DNA of 64,000 nt from Clarkia xantiana subsp. parviflora (GCA_036873135.1 JAPTYO010000018.1:5518001-5582000); one strand, 5' to 3'. Numbered from the stretch's first letter, positions 10,582-23,307 are shown. Notes: a model not told the origin generated them from the sequence alone. Translations and numbers: made by a program.

Positions 10582-10655
10582 GTTAGGGATTCTTCCGAAG
10601 GAGATAGAAAAAATATAGAAGGGGAAAGATGTTACCCTTAGATGTATATAAGGGA
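10582..10655 (+). promoter_or_regulatory. antisense promoter-like block of element A
   Basis: The block ends in a TATA box, TGTATATAAGGGAG (about 10641-10654), on the strand opposite to gag. A closely related block with the same TATA box occurs in element B at 24233-24310, again on the strand opposite to the element. It lies 1.3 kb upstream of the antisense ORF and is followed by a GC-rich leader (10735-10910) with a possible donor 'gggtatgtaac'. Promoter activity is inferred. Confidence 0.5.
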
Positions 10656-11925
10656 GTATATTCAAATATCCCCACACTTTGTCTTCCCCTTTTTAGAGTT
10701 GTCTTCTCCATTTCTTAGGGAGTAATTGATTTAGCATTCAAGCCATCCACCCACCCACACCCACTCACCACCGACCAACCACCAGTCACCGGAGGAACTA
10801 GCTCGTGGCGGCGGGACCGGCGGCAGTAGGCACGGCGGAGGGGGGCGGTGACCACGGCGGATTGCGGGCGGAGCTTTAGACGGCACTCCGGCGACGATCT
10901 CGGGTATGTAACCTCATTTTTTTGAGGTGATTCGGTTTTTTGGGGTTTAATAAAACCATTTCCAGGTATGGTGATGTCCTTACTTGCATCAATTTGGCTA
11001 ATCTTTGCCTTGATTTTGAACTTGATAATCCATGCCCACCAAGTGTTTGATGAAATACCTAGCATAGTTTAGTATGACAAAAAGAGCATAAAAATGACTA
11101 AGTGTTTTACCACTGGTATGTATAGAGTAGGGATATCACTTCCCTTGTTGATTTTAATTCTTGAATACTTGAGATGTTGGCTTGGCATGTATGTATGTAT
11201 ATTCTTGGTGACATAGAGATGCTTGTAACTATGGTTAAGCTTTGTATTCCCAAGGAAGTGTCTGTATGTGTGTATCCATATCCTACACATGTTAGACAAG
11301 CATATGGATATAGGTGTTAGTGCTAAACATGTATTTGCACTTATTACCTTGGGAATCCGTCTTAGGCCGTGTAGGCGAAGGTAGATGCATGTAAGCATAC
11401 GTATACACACGTGATCATGTGTAGGTGCATGTATGCACATGTTGGCACTCATAGGTACATGTAAGTGCAAGTATGCACATATAGTTGCACATAGGAATAT
11501 GTAGTTATGCATGAGCACATACTAGTGTATGCAAACAGATATAGTTGGGCGCGGGTATGTGTAGGTACTCGCGGATGTGTAAGTGCACATAGACATACGT
11601 AGTTGTGCATACGCATATGTAAATCGTATAAGTGTTAGGACAAGGCCCTTACTAATAAAGAGTTGCCCCCGTATAGAGGATGTTCGCTATGTAGTTGTTG
11701 AATACTTATAGATTTTGTAAGCATGATGTTGCCCCCGAGCAGGGGGTGTTCGTAGCATAGTAGTTGTCAACACGTTAGATGCATGCGTATGTACTGAATG
11801 GGTTTTTGTTGTATCCTCGTAGGAGTTGTAGCATGGGGAACTGGCGTGTTTATCCATAGGATTGCCTTCCTGACTTGATGGATTTGTAAACATAAGTCAC
11901 ATATTCCCACTCCTCTTGTTAGATT
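10656..11925 (+). other. leader and spacer between the antisense promoter and the antisense ORF
   Basis: It contains a CCACC/GGCGG-rich stretch at 10735-10910, degenerate GTATGCACAT repeats at 11160-11640, and two 'gttgcccccg' blocks (11662, 11731) that echo the tandem units at 29780-30125. No protein family is recognised; the minus-strand ORFs here are from low-complexity DNA. Confidence 0.45.
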
Positions 11926-13617
11926 TCGTTCTGATTCAGATTCTTATTCCGAATCTGAGTCTTCGGAGTTTACGAATTCTTCCGAATAGGAGACTATTGA
12001 TGATACACCTTCTTCGTGAGAGTTGGAGCCTTGCGTGGAGTCAGGGGACTTCGTGCAGACCTTTGCAATTAACAAATTGGATCGCGATGAATATCAGCGT
12101 CTCGTTGTTCGTTCTGGCCTTTGTTCTTCGGGAGAGGCATTCTTCCCGTCTGATATTATCACTGATGCCAGTCCGGGAATCCCCACCGTGCCTCCGGACC
12201 ATTTTTTGGCTATTTATGCCTCCCAGATTCGAATGGGGTTTCGTTTCCCTTACTGCTCGGGCTTGCGTAAGTTGTGCCGTTATTACAGGATTTCCCCTCT
12301 TGATCTTGCACATGCCGCAATACGGTACTGGGTTTGCTTCCGAGTACTATGCCATCGACAGTCTTGGAGTTATTCGACCTTACTCTTTCAATGCTTCTTC
12401 CGGCTCCATCGTCCGAATTCAACGGGGTTATGTTCTATTTCTATCCGCTGGATTTTGATGAGGGGGGAGGAGTTTGCTGATCTTGGGTTAGGCGAAGTGA
12501 AGTGGGATAGCACCCTTCGCTTCGTCACTGCTGTCGATCGGTCGAAGATTCATTGGCAAGGACATTATTTCTTCACTGACGACCCTGGGATGACTTGGCC
12601 TATTTTTCAGATTACGAGGCCCGATCCCATGCCGGCTTTTCGTGAATTCTCTGAGTCTGATAAAGCGGCGATGAAGAAGGAGTATCGGGCACACAAGGTG
12701 CGTACATACAAGGTCTTGTCTTGTGTGAAGGAGCGAGATTTGCGCATGGCTGGGATTTGCACTTCTCATTCGGGGAGTACCTCAGTATGTTATGAATCTT
12801 TATAACTTCATTGTGTTGTGATGTAGGCTGGTGTCATGAAAAACTTCCCGCTTGCAAGCAGGCTCTCAGGGTGGTGTTATTCCTCCTGCACGGAGTGGTC
12901 GCACGGATGTATCTGCTGTTCTCCTGGGCATGAAGCATGGACGTAGCAAAGGGAGTGCGGGTAAGTTGTATATTTGTAAGGTTATTTTTGTCTGTGTTCA
13001 ATGCCTTTGTTCTTATCTTTCTTTGTTCTTGTTTGTAGGTCGATCCCCGCTCTTGACAAAACGAGTTGTTCAGTTGCTGACACTCCGCCTCGAGCCAAGG
13101 CGAAGGGTCCCGACTCCGAGGTGCGGCCCTAGAGCGATCCCAAGCGTTCTAAGTTCGGCAACGGGGAAGCGTCGAAGACTCCTTCTCTTATCAAAGGGAA
13201 GGGAACTGAGGCTCACGTGCCTGCTACACCTGTGATGTCTGCCCTCCGATCGAGGGACCGGACTTCAGAGGAGGAGCCTCTCCGCACCGGTATATTAGTT
13301 GATCTTGTTATTGTTTCTATAATTGGTGTATTTGGATCTTATTGTTTATCTTTGCATATTTTTATAGCTATTCCACCTGTTGCCGCCCTTACTCGGGCCG
13401 AGTTCGTTTGTCCTTCCAAGGACTCTGTTGTTGGCGATGAGTGGGTACCCTTCTCTGCTGGAGGACCTCGTTTTTCGAAAGAGGTTAGCTTGACCACTCC
13501 TTAGGTGAGAGTTCGTGTCTTCCAACAGTTTATTCCTCCCGGGGATCGGAGGGTTCGCCCGAGCGATCCCGAGGGTGAGCAGGCATGTTCTAAGGGTGCC
13601 CTATCGTGCCTTGCTGC
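11926..13617 (+). pseudogene. antisense additional ORF of element A, 5' exons (broken)
   Basis: This reads against the element. The first exon (about 11926-12784) has an acidic serine-rich start (SDSDSYSESESSEF), then a domain with 'SGEAFFPSDIITDASPGIP', 'MGFRFPYCSGL' and 'YRISPLDLAHAAIRY'. That pattern is known from plant-transposon-type proteins encoded antisense in Tat-lineage gypsy elements. GT-AG introns are apparent at 12785-12826, about 12961-13038 and about 13291-13369, and a donor GTGAGT at 13618 opens a last intron that now contains element B. In-frame stops occur at least twice near the start and once near 13503, and a frameshift lies near 12850, so it is not functional. The role of this protein in such elements is unknown. 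Confidence 0.65.
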
Positions 13618-13663
13618 TGTGAGTATTTATTCTTAATCCTTTGTGCCTTTTATGTATGCTTGT

Positions 13664-14304
13664 TGATGGGTATACATTTGATTCGGGTTCGTCTTATATT
13701 ATTCAGACTTTGTTTACACGGCAAACCCACTAAGAGGTGTCGAAGTATTCACCCGCGGGTACTAAAAGTCCGGGGCACGCGCTTACACGCCCCGGACTTG
13801 CACCGCGTCCGGATTGTCCTGTTATTCCGGACCTCCCGGGATCCTCGCGATACCTCCGGACAGTCGGGATTCCTCCTATTGATGATGTTTAAACCCCTAC
13901 GCAAACACCGCAAGTGCAAACCCTCCCGATGTCAGCTTACTACCGTCTACGCTCGGTTAATACTTTGCATTGAACCGACGTTGGACCGTTCAAAACCCGG
14001 TTTGATTCCAAGGTTTCCTATAAATAGGGGCCTTGATCATTCATTTCAAACTAAGTTAAAAAAAGTTGACACCGGAAGCTCTGCCTTCTGTCTTACTTTC
14101 TCTCTCTAAAATACCTGACTTAAGCTTCGGAGAAGGTTCGTCGCACTCTACCCCCCCCCTTGTGGGGTGTGCGATACTGCCCCTCTTGCAGGTATACGGA
14201 GACACGCGAGTTTGGCACGTGCGAAGACCCGGAATAGGAGAACCCGAGGCATTCTTCTGTCGTCATTGCCAGGATCCGACTCCCCACTCGAAAAGGATCC
14301 AACA
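13664..14304 (+). repeat. 5' LTR of element B
   Basis: It starts TGATGGGTAT and ends GGATCCAACA (641 bp). A TATA box CTATAAATAG lies at 14019-14028. One short TCCGGATTGT block is present at 13807, whereas the 3' copy has about five. Confidence 0.92.
14019..14028 (+). promoter_or_regulatory. TATA box of the B LTR promoter
   Basis: CTATAAATAG followed by GGGGCC. The same box is at 27470-27479 in the 3' LTR and, on the minus strand, in the solo LTR at 1211-1888. Confidence 0.7.
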
Positions 14305-14328
14305 TTTTGGCACCGTCTGTGGGAAACG
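14305..14328 (+). other. primer-binding site of element B
   Basis: It begins TTTTGGCACCGTCTGTGG right after the LTR. It differs at one base from the common plant gypsy form TGGCGCCGTCTGTGG, which is present in element E at 53517. Confidence 0.85.
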
Positions 14329-14619
14329 CTACGATAAGTCATGACGTACCACTGTTATTCTAAGACCACCAGTTTACAAGACTCTGAAGAACCATACATC
14401 GAGGTGTAAGGCGTGCACACGTCGACTCACCAACATGAGGCGTAATACCTCACTCCTGGATAAGCGCAGCGCGTGTACATCCATATAGCAATGTGATATC
14501 TACCTCCTCACGTACGAAGCACCTAACAGATACACTAGTTGGCGATCATGTCCGCGTATCTCGGAGCGGCTACCATGTTTGCGTATCGCGGAGCGGCTTT
14601 CATGTCTGCTCATTGCAAA

Positions 14620-14815
14620 GATCCAAGTCGCAGAAAACCAAGTAACGGTCGCAAGACACACTCTATCTTGGGAAAAACCAAGTAGTGGTCGCAAGACACA
14701 CTCTACCTTGGGAAACACCAAGTAGCGGTCGCCAGACACACTATACCTTGGGGAAAGCCAAGTAGCGGTCGCATAATGCACTCTACCTTGAAAACTCCAA
14801 GTAGCGGCAGCAACA
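14620..14815 (+). repeat. 39-40-bp minisatellite of element B, left part
   Basis: Four to five units of the type 'ccaagtagcggtcgcaagac' plus 'acactctaccttgggaaa' start at 14641, 14681, 14721, 14761 and 14800. The same repeat continues on the far side of copia C at 23346-23520. Confidence 0.85.
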
Positions 14816-14867
14816 TGGATAGGCACGTCGCCGCCGACCTCTGACCGACGCCATGGAAGGGTATGTC

Positions 14868-15477
14868 TGTTGGATTACGGGGACGTAATGCTAGGAAACA
14901 ATAAATTCAAGTACGTGCTAATAATCACAATTACGCAGCGGAAGAATTCTCACTTACCTTTAGTCGATTCCTTTGCCCAATATGTTGTGGAGGGAATTCC
15001 CGATCCATCAGTCGGAACTTCGTGCAAGTTCTTAGAAAGATGTCCCACGAAGTATAGCTCCACAGTAAATCCTCTGATCAGTTCTTCGTCGGTGACAGAT
15101 CCTCAGATTGATTGCTCGAAAGAAATTTGGCACACCCTTGGTGATGAACAAGGTCCGGCCGAATATTGTACTAAGGAGTGAGGGAAATTCACTCAATTCA
15201 CTCTTAAGGAGAGTTATGAATTGTATTGTGAAAATCTCAATACCCCTCTATATATAGGAGGAATGGAGTTGACAAAAGTCCACTCCATTCTATGTGGTAC
15301 TAATATTCGGCCGGCCACCTCCATGTATAAGGGAGGCCCAATTTTGGGCCTCTCATGTCATTAGGGAATTGGGTCAGGCCCAATTACCCTAATGTGACAT
15401 ATACCCAATTGACTTAGGTAACATATACATATATTAACGGGCTACCATTTATGGCGCCCGTACACCTTATGCCAACA
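14868..15477 (-). repeat. 3' LTR of copia C
   Basis: Pairs with 22699-23307. In element sense a TATA-like 'ctatatatagagg' lies at about 15241-15256. The inverted ends are TGTTGG and CCAACA. It is followed (plus view) by the polypyrimidine strand of the polypurine tract at 15478. Confidence 0.93.
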
Positions 15478-16612
15478 GCTCCCACTCGCCGGAATGGGAG
15501 GGTGCCTGCTAATGTATCGTTGTCCGAATCGCATCAACATTTCAGTCTTCTGATCTTGCCCCTGCTTCCGAACAGTTCATACGAGGTTTGCCGTGCGACC
15601 GGTGGATACGACGGGCATCGTGCTACTCAGCAGCTAGGAGTGTTGTAGCACCCGCGGAACGTTGATTCCCTATCGTCAATCAACCTGTTAATAAAACATT
15701 AATCGTATCGCGTTGTATCCTTGGTCAACAGTAATTCTCCAATTGCCCAGTTTTCCACATAGGAATACTTCTCCGGGCATCCGTACAAGTATTCAAAACC
15801 TTCAACTAATATCCGGTTGGTGGCCACCTAGTGAATACAAGAGTCGGTGAATTACAGGTGAACTTGACCATCCCCATCCCTCATACCCCTAGTCAAACTC
15901 AATATGTTTCCAAAGACGTGGTCACATGGCCTTTTTCTTCAGCACTACGCTCGTACGCCGGGAAGCGACCATTGAGTCTGACCTTAGGTGTGAGTTCCGA
16001 GTCCATGAGGACACTTTGGGCGCCTCTTCATAAGGTACCCGGGATCAATCACACACTCGAGGTGAAGAAGTTTGCGCCCATCAGAATCATAAGGATCCTA
16101 GCTAGCACAACTGAGCATGACCCCATGGTCGAGCATGGGACGCAAAGTATGAAGCACGCGTCGATAGCATACCTGAACAAGTCAGGGGTAGGATATGTCA
16201 ATGATGCTACCGCAGATTATTTCATCTGGCCTTGAATGTGGAAGATGACGGACGGAGTCCATCACGGCGATTTACGAAACGAGGATTAAGTCGTGTTTTA
16301 CCGAGACTAAGTGATCGTTTCGTGTAACCAGGTTTATCCCCCTGGTTCTTAGTCGATCCTGTTATGGTAGTGGCCCCCCTCACCTACAAGACGACTGTTC
16401 CTGAGTGACGATGCAAGGCCCACATTCGACATAATTTTGAACAAAGAACTTTTACATCCTCCTACGACTTAGTTTATAGACCGTAAAATATGATGTTAAT
16501 TATTCAGCATGACGTCGATAAATCATGTACTCAATTTGCAATTCTTTATTCGATCAAAATATAACTTTCATTAATCAAAATCTTATCACTAATACAAGCC
16601 ACATTCTAAACT
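15478..16612 (-). other. 3' untranslated tail of copia C
   Basis: No coding frame of note. It matches 47-1205 in Copia-1, so it is a shared family feature and not a chance spacer. Confidence 0.65.
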
Positions 16613-18250
16613 CTACGCAATACCAGCCAGCAGTTTTACATGCTTTTCAAATACATCCTTGCGTAAAGGCTTAGTTAGTGGATCCGCCACTATATTGTCT
16701 GTGGGCAAGTATTCTAAAGTGATTATATTGTCTTCCACTACAGATTTAACATAATTATATTTCACATCAATGTGCTTACTCCTACTATGGTACTTTGGAT
16801 TCTTAACTGCCGCAATGGTTGCCTGACTGTCAGAGTATACCTTCACAGGCTTACTCTCTTTGTCAGTGCCTAGCAGTGCAGTAAGAAGTCTTTTCAGCCA
16901 GACCGCTTCCTGTTCTTTTTTGGATAGGGAAACAAATTCTGATTCTATCGTAGACAGCGCGACATATGATTGCTTCTTGCTCGTCCATGAAATGGCGGCA
17001 TTAGCAAGAAGGAATACCCCTCTTGTGGTGGACTTACTATCATCTGGATCGCCACCATGGTCGGCATCAATGAAACCGGTCAATTTTATCTTCCTGCCCT
17101 CATAGCACAGAACATAGTCGGCAGTACCTTTCAGATAACGTATAATTCGTTTTACGGCTTTTAAATGTTGATAGCTGGGGTCTGATTGGAATCTTGGTAC
17201 TAGGCCCACAGCGTAACAAATGTCTGGGCGAGTGCAGAGCATGGCGTACATCAGGCTTCCGACCATGCTCAAATACTCTGCGCCTTTCATCTGGTCACGC
17301 TCCTGCTGGTTTTTCGGTCAATCACGCTTTGACAGCGTGCACCTGAACACAACCGGCGTCTCCACAGGTTTGGCATCTAGCATTCTGAATCTTTTCAATA
17401 GTTTGTTGATGTATGATTCTTGAGATAAACACAATATTCGGGCGGCACGATCTCTGGCGATTTTAATGCCTAGGATGTACGTGGCCTCTCCCATGTCTTT
17501 CATCTCGAATACTGATGCTAACCAGGGCTTCGATTGTTTCATGAAACAAACATCGTTTCCAGCAATGGGTCTGTCATCCTTGTACAAGTTTAAGATGACG
17601 TACTTAGATCTGGAGGTCTTAGTGTATACGTAGGGATCCTCATGGAGGTTCACGAATCTGTTTCCAACGATTTCCTCGTGGAACCTGCGATACCGTTGCC
17701 GAGACGATTGTTTAAGACCGTAGATAGACCTATGGAGTTTACAAACTTTTCGTTCGTTGCCAGAGTAATGAAACCCTCCGGCTGTTCCATGTAGATCTCT
17801 TCCTCCAGGTTTCTGTGGAGGAATGCGGTCTTAACATCCATTTGGTGCAGCTCGAGATCGAGGCATGCAACAAGGCAAGGATGGCCCTGACCGTGGTGTA
17901 ACGCACAGTTGGTGAGTACGTTTCATCAAAGTCCACTCCGTGAAGCTAGTTATATCCATTTGCAACAAGTTGGGCTTTGTATCGCTCGACTTCTCTATCA
18001 GCAGTGAGTTTGAGCTTTAAAATTCACTTAGCCCCTATAGCTCTGCGTTTAGCAGGAAAATCAACTAAAGACCATACCGAATTGGATTTCATTGAAGCGA
18101 CCTCTTCCTCCATTTCTTTCCTCCATTCCTTCGCTTGAGGTCCTTCCATTGCTTGCTTAACTGTTACCGGTTCATCAACAGACGTTAGAATGAGTATTAC
18201 ACCTCTTTCAATGGGATACTTCTTGGGAGAAGTTCGTTGCCTTTGACTTC
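16613..18250 (-). pseudogene. copia reverse transcriptase and RNase H (broken)
   Basis: Minus strand. The reverse transcriptase starts near 18180 with 'KQAMEGPQAKEWRKEMEEEV', then 'MDVKTAFLHRNLEEEIYMEQ' (17841-17782). The catalytic box region at 17653-17318 reads LYKDD where copia elements normally have YVDD, then 'MKDMGEATYILGIKI'. RNase H at 17290-16613 is open for 225 codons, with 'MVGSLMYAMLCTRPDICYAV', 'IDADHGGD', 'LSTIESEFVSL' and 'HIDVKYNYVKSVV', and ends in a stop near the normal C-terminus. Frameshifts separate the three parts. Confidence 0.9.
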
Positions 18251-18641
18251 ATCTAGGCTCGTTTGTCCCATCTTGAGTTTGATCGATACTCCCACTCGGA
18301 ATAATGCTTCTTATCGGAGCATCACTCCCACTGGGAATAATGGCAGTGATGGAACCTTGACTGACAACTTTCCTTGGACGTCCTCTCAGTCTTGGGATTT
18401 TACCTCTGAGGTTAATTCCTTGATCACTAGGACCTGGAACCGAGTTGGTTAATCCACTCCCACTGGGAACAATGGGTAGTTGTGTCGTTATTGGATTTTC
18501 ATCCGGTGGTTCAGCAATGTGATTCTCATGTTCAACTTGATTCGTATTAGCAACATTAGTGATTTGAGTGTGGGAGGGAGGGAGCCCTCCCACTGGGTTT
18601 ACTATGATAATGTTTCCATCATCATTTACCATTTCATTCAC
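18249..18641 (-). pseudogene. copia linker between integrase and reverse transcriptase
   Basis: A 130-codon open frame rich in Pro, Ser, Gly and Asn, with the repeated phrase IIPSGSD/IVPSGSG and a basic patch RLRGRPRKVV. Position just upstream of reverse transcriptase and composition fit the variable region after the integrase core. No domain is recognised. Confidence 0.55.
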
Positions 18642-19942
18642 TTGTGCTGTGTCAAATATCCCACTCGAAGTAAGTGGGACCTGGGAATCGCTGCCAAATC
18701 TCCTACTCGATCAAGACTTCGTCTGTTTTATAAGCGCTGGAACTTCGTCCTCAAGCTTTGTAATGTTTCATGTTCGACCACGGCACCATAATTTGAAGCT
18801 AATTTAAACACGTATTGACTAAGAGTGTTTTGATACTCTTTATCCAAATACTTGTTTTTAATGCGCAAATTAATGTCGCACTTTGATAAGGAGTAACCCA
18901 TATCATTTCCTTTAGCGAGTTTATGGCAACGTGTTTCTACTGAATTTCGTGAAGCAAAGAATTACATTTCTGCGAGTCAACGATACTTCATCCCGTGATT
19001 CGTTGAATTCTAACATTATGTAATTTTATATTATGCTTCTTGAAGTGTTTTCTAAAATGAATGTCTCGCTAGACTTATCGTTCAAAGCTAATAGTGGAAG
19101 AGTCATTTTACCGACTACTTCCTTTCGTTTGTTAACTCATTCAGAGACTTATCCACCTCTTGATTTATGCATTGGGCTTACGCATATGCATGAAATGATA
19201 TTATACTAGCTCGTGGTACCCTTTAAGGCGCACCTCTTTGTTTTGTACAAATAATCAATGAGTTATAACATAAACAAAAATTCAGCATTCATTTCATTAA
19301 AACATTTCAGCTTTAAATTTGTACTTTGAAACGATGTGTTCCGTCTTTCGAGGTACACGCGCGAGTGGCACCTAAAACCAGTTTATTCCGTGGTTTAAAT
19401 CGTTTCGTTTCAAATTTAAATCAATCTAATCTAATCGGTTTTGAACATGTTCAATTACTACGGAATTTATCATTTTAATGGAGCACTAACAAATAAGAAA
19501 GAAATTTGGTTGGTTTAGCTTTTAGATGCAATCAATGGATGTTTTGATGAGTGATTGTTATGTTGTTTGATCCATCCGTTTTAGTGGAGGATCCTAGAGT
19601 TAGTTGTTCCTTTCGGATCGGTCCCGTTTAACCGGGTCGATTAAAGTTTGACAAGTAGACCGTATCATGAATCGAGTGGTTGCTACTTTATTCAATCATT
19701 CCGAATCACAATTAACTAATTCCAGGCATTCATTAATAATAAGAGAATTTAAAGACATTGGTACTTGAACCGAGATATATAACAAAGCCAAAGAGTGAAA
19801 AGGAAAATGTTGAAAAGGAAAACTTCAGCCATTTTCACCAATGTCCCTGAAAGAAATTCACAAGTGAATTATATCAGATGACTTTAGTGATATAAAATGT
19901 TTAACGGTTTTATATATATATGGCAAACGAGGTGTACCTTTT
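18642..19942 (-). other. decayed gag-pol interior of copia C
   Basis: The minus strand shows scraps such as 'VGKMTLPLLALNDKS' and 'MLEFNESRDE', which have counterparts in F at 49390-49560 ('MTLPLNALNEKFGKTF', 'MLEFNDLRSQWDE'). Integrase and protease motifs were not found. The block is shared by C and F and so predates both copies. Confidence 0.5.
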
Positions 19943-20660
19943 TTACGGTACAAAATAAGCAGTATTTGTCATACTACGGATCTCGTTTGAGGACCAATTT
20001 GATCCAGTATCCTCTGTTATTTCCTTTGTCCTCTTGCGGTGCTGCACAGTGGAACTTTCCAGTCTCCTTTGGTTGCTTTCCTTGAATAGGAACATGGTAT
20101 ACTTAACTGCATCGATTAAGTAACCTAGTCCATAGTCATCAGCAAACCATGATATCGGATATCCTTGTGCGATATTGATTATCCTTCTCCAATTAGACCT
20201 CTCGATCCTTTGGTTACACACAGGTTTTACGCTGGTATCATTTGAAAGAAGGTCAATATACTCCATTATTACTTTTCTGGCTTCGGCTGTCTTTCCACTA
20301 CCAAAACGGAGTTTAAGGGTAGCCCAAAGCTGAATAATTAAGTGTGAAGTCCTCTGCAACCTCTTTGTCCAAGGATGCAAATATCACCTTACAAGCTCTT
20401 TGATCTCCCAAGCCTATATCCCCTGTTCGGGGAACTAGGTTGCTGTCCGGCGGCACCAACATCTTTCCTCTTATAGCCATGATACAGCCGTGTGTATCGC
20501 ATGCTATAAGTCGTTCTCTTACCATTTCACTCCATGCCTCAAAATCCATACCATCCAGATTGCATGGTTTATAAAAGCGTACCGACCCAGTCATGAAAAC
20601 TAACACATTTTTAATCATGCATAAATAGGAAGACAATAACATTTTGAAAAAGAATTGCAA
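19943..20660 (-). pseudogene. copia gag remnant
   Basis: Two overlapping minus-strand frames carry the gag start 'GSVRFYKPCNLDGMDFEAWS', then 'VIFASLDKEVAEDFTLNYSA' and 'TSHLIIQLWATLKLRFGSGK'. The better-kept copy in F (50599-51069) reads through this join in one frame ('ALDKQVSEDFKLNYSALQLW'), so C has a frameshift near 20320-20380. No zinc knuckle was seen. Gag packages the element RNA in cytoplasmic particles. Confidence 0.75.
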
Positions 20661-22681
20661 ACATCGGATTATCTATTAGGATGGAATACGACAAATAGTG
20701 ATCCCTTAGTCATCTATACCAAACCAACCCCCAGTAAACCAAGGGAAGGGGGTCCGTGAAAGAGTTCACACTATCGTCGTCTTCAATCTAATAGATCAGT
20801 CTTTTGAAAACGGTTATTCTATCGAAAATTACCGGAACGGGAATATTTTGAAAAATATGCATACCCGATCTTGACTTTCCCAAGGCCCTTTTTATTTTGA
20901 AAATTATCCGACAATTTACGCATGCATATAAAATTCTACTGCACTTAGCAAATTATCACATCATGACATAAATTCGGCGAAACCAAACATCATGCATACG
21001 CATCATGCGTGTATTGTTCCGAGGAACTCATTCTACCATATATGATTCTACTATAAAGTAAACTATCACATGCTATTACATCCTCAACATCCTAGCATAC
21101 GTGTCATACATGAAACTTCCATAAACATGCATAATTGGCGACTGTATTTTCGTTTTAAACACTTTTAAAATATTAGGGACTGATTTTCAATTCATGCTTA
21201 CAATCAATCATGTGAATTTCTAGACATGAATCCTAGGCAATTCCTATCATCACAACATGTCTATCCTATTGCGCGAACCATATATTTAAATCCCAGAGTA
21301 TAGCTCACAATATAATTTCCAGCTGGCTTGACTTAGTCAAGTCGACAATTCTAATTATATTAAAATATATATATATAGCTAAAAGTAAACAATTGCAATT
21401 CAGCCCACTAATTTAAACCAGTCCCTAAAACATGCATTTCCGAGATCCATCCCCATAATCGTAACTGGGCAACAAAGTTTATTTAAAATGTGGAATTTAA
21501 ACATTTTGAGCACAGTTTAGGCTAATTTTAAAGCTCAAAACATTTGGATTATAAAAATTTGTCATCTTATTTTTTTAAATTGACTTAAATATCTCGGTAT
21601 AGTCAATTTAAAATCTGGTTCGGTTCGGTCTAATAAATCCGGTTCGGGTTTAGTCCGGTTTAATTAAAATTTGGTTCGGTCCGAATCGGTTTAATAAAAT
21701 AGGTTTTCGGTTCTGTTCATCACTCAAAACCGGTTCGGTTTAGATTCACTTAGTTACTTAGGTCCAACCCTACCCATCTAGGTCGGTCCGATTAAGAAAA
21801 CACGGATTGGTTTAACCCGCTCCGTTAACGCAAATTGGATTGGCCCATAAACTCTAGTGGGTTCGGCCAAAATACTTCCTTGGGCTTAATAGGGTTTTAA
21901 AATCCACCAAAAACTTTACTTAGCCCACAAGAAATATTAATTATGTAAAATAATTTCCAACATGGCTAATATATATATATATATAATTCGGCACTTATTA
22001 TTAATATATACATATAAGTATTGTCAAGATTCTATCTTTAAGATGTAAATCAATTAACAATATAAACATATATATATATATAATTCGGCCAACATATATA
22101 TAATTATTGTCAAATATATGTTTAGGGATAAAATATATAGACAATATATCTTCTTAATCTTTTTAAGTAACTAAGTCCAATCAATATATTTTTATCCCTA
22201 TCTTTTAGCTAAATATATTGATAGTTTAAATATTTTACTATATAATGTGAATCTTTTCCTTATCTTTCCAATTTATAGATATATTGTCAGCTTTAATAAA
22301 ACTAAAATATGGTAACAAATATATCTATACTAGGCCGGCCGAATTTTTCTTTCTTGCACCCTAAGAAATTAAAAAATTTACCTAATAATCACTAGGGTTT
22401 TCGGCCAAAAACACCAAGAATTGGAAAATTTGTCAAAATTTAAGATAAAAAACCATTATGATCATTAATCCAAATATTGTTCTTGATAAAACTCATGTTA
22501 TTCTTAAAGATCATGAACATCAAACTTAAATATGAACATGAAATTATCGGAACACCTTTAAAAACATGTAAATCCGAAAATTTAAAGTTTTTAAAGATTA
22601 AAAACACGAATATGTGTTTAAAAATTTCGGTGTTCATCAAAATTCAAGAACACTAGTTTATCAAAATCATGAACTCCTAAA
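20661..22681 (-). other. AT-rich 5' leader of copia C
   Basis: About 2 kb without coding potential, alignable with 3079-4845 and 51070-52604. It includes a CCGGTT-rich tract (21600-21840) and (AT)n runs near 21970 and 22068. Confidence 0.65.
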
Positions 22682-22698
22682 CCTGGCTCTGATACCAC
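22682..22698 (-). other. primer-binding site of copia C
   Basis: In element sense it reads GTGGTATCAGAGCCAGG, complementary to the 3' end of plant initiator tRNA-Met, directly abutting the 5' LTR. Confidence 0.95.
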
Positions 22699-23307
22699 TG
22701 TTGGATTACAGGGACGTAATGCTGGGAAACACTAAATTCAAGTACGTGATAGTAATCACAATTACGCAGCGGAAGAATTCGCACATACCTTTAGCCGATT
22801 CCTTTGCCCAAGATGTTGTGGAGGGAGTTCACGATCCACAAGTCGGAACCTCGTGCAAGTTCTTAAAAGAAGTCCCACGATGTATAGCTCCACAGCAAAT
22901 CCTCTGATCAGTTCTTCGTCGGGGACAGATCCTCGGATTGATTGCTCGAAAGCAATTTGGCACACCCTTGGTGATGAACAAGGTCCGGCCAAATATTGTA
23001 CTACGGAGTGAGGGAAATTCACTCCAATTTACTCTTAAGGAGAGTTATGAACTGTATTGTGAAACTCCCAACACACCTCTTTATATATGAGGAATGGAGT
23101 GGAGAAAAGTCCACTCCATTCTATGTGGTACTAATATTCGGCCAGCCACCTCCATGTATAAGGGAGGCCCAATTTTGGGCCTCTCATGTCATTAGGGAAT
23201 TAGGTCAGGCCCAATTACCCTAATGTGACATTTACCCAATTGACTTAGGTAACATATCATATATTAAAGGGCTACCATTTACGGCGCCCGTACACCTTAT
23301 GCCAACA
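22699..23307 (-). repeat. 5' LTR of copia C
   Basis: Mate of 14868-15477, visibly diverged by scattered substitutions and small indels. A minus-strand TATA-like box lies in 'ctctttatatatgagg' near 23080. Confidence 0.93.

Larger units (their letters stand above)
14868..23307 (-). mobile_element. Ty1/copia element C, nested in B
   Basis: LTRs at 14868-15477 and 22699-23307 (610 and 609 bp) run from TGTTGG to CCAACA, with the perfect target duplication ATGTC (14863-14867, 23308-23312). The primer site at 22682-22698 gives minus orientation. Going in element sense it has a long AT-rich leader, a gag remnant, a decayed stretch, a Pro/Ser/Gly linker, reverse transcriptase and RNase H, then a 1.1-kb untranslated tail. 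Protease and integrase are not recognisable and reading frames are broken, so it is defective. Fragments of the same family are Copia-1 (1-5447) and F (49390-52604). Confidence 0.93.

Noticed and set aside
11069..11518. 149-codon minus-strand ORF
   Set aside because: It translates degenerate GTATGCACAT repeats of element A. Composition (His, Ile, Cys, Tyr) follows the repeat, with no family motif.
22682..22698. Possible tRNA gene (TGGTATCAGAGC)
   Set aside because: It is the primer-binding site of copia C next to its LTR. No cloverleaf can be drawn. The same holds at 4846 and 25288.
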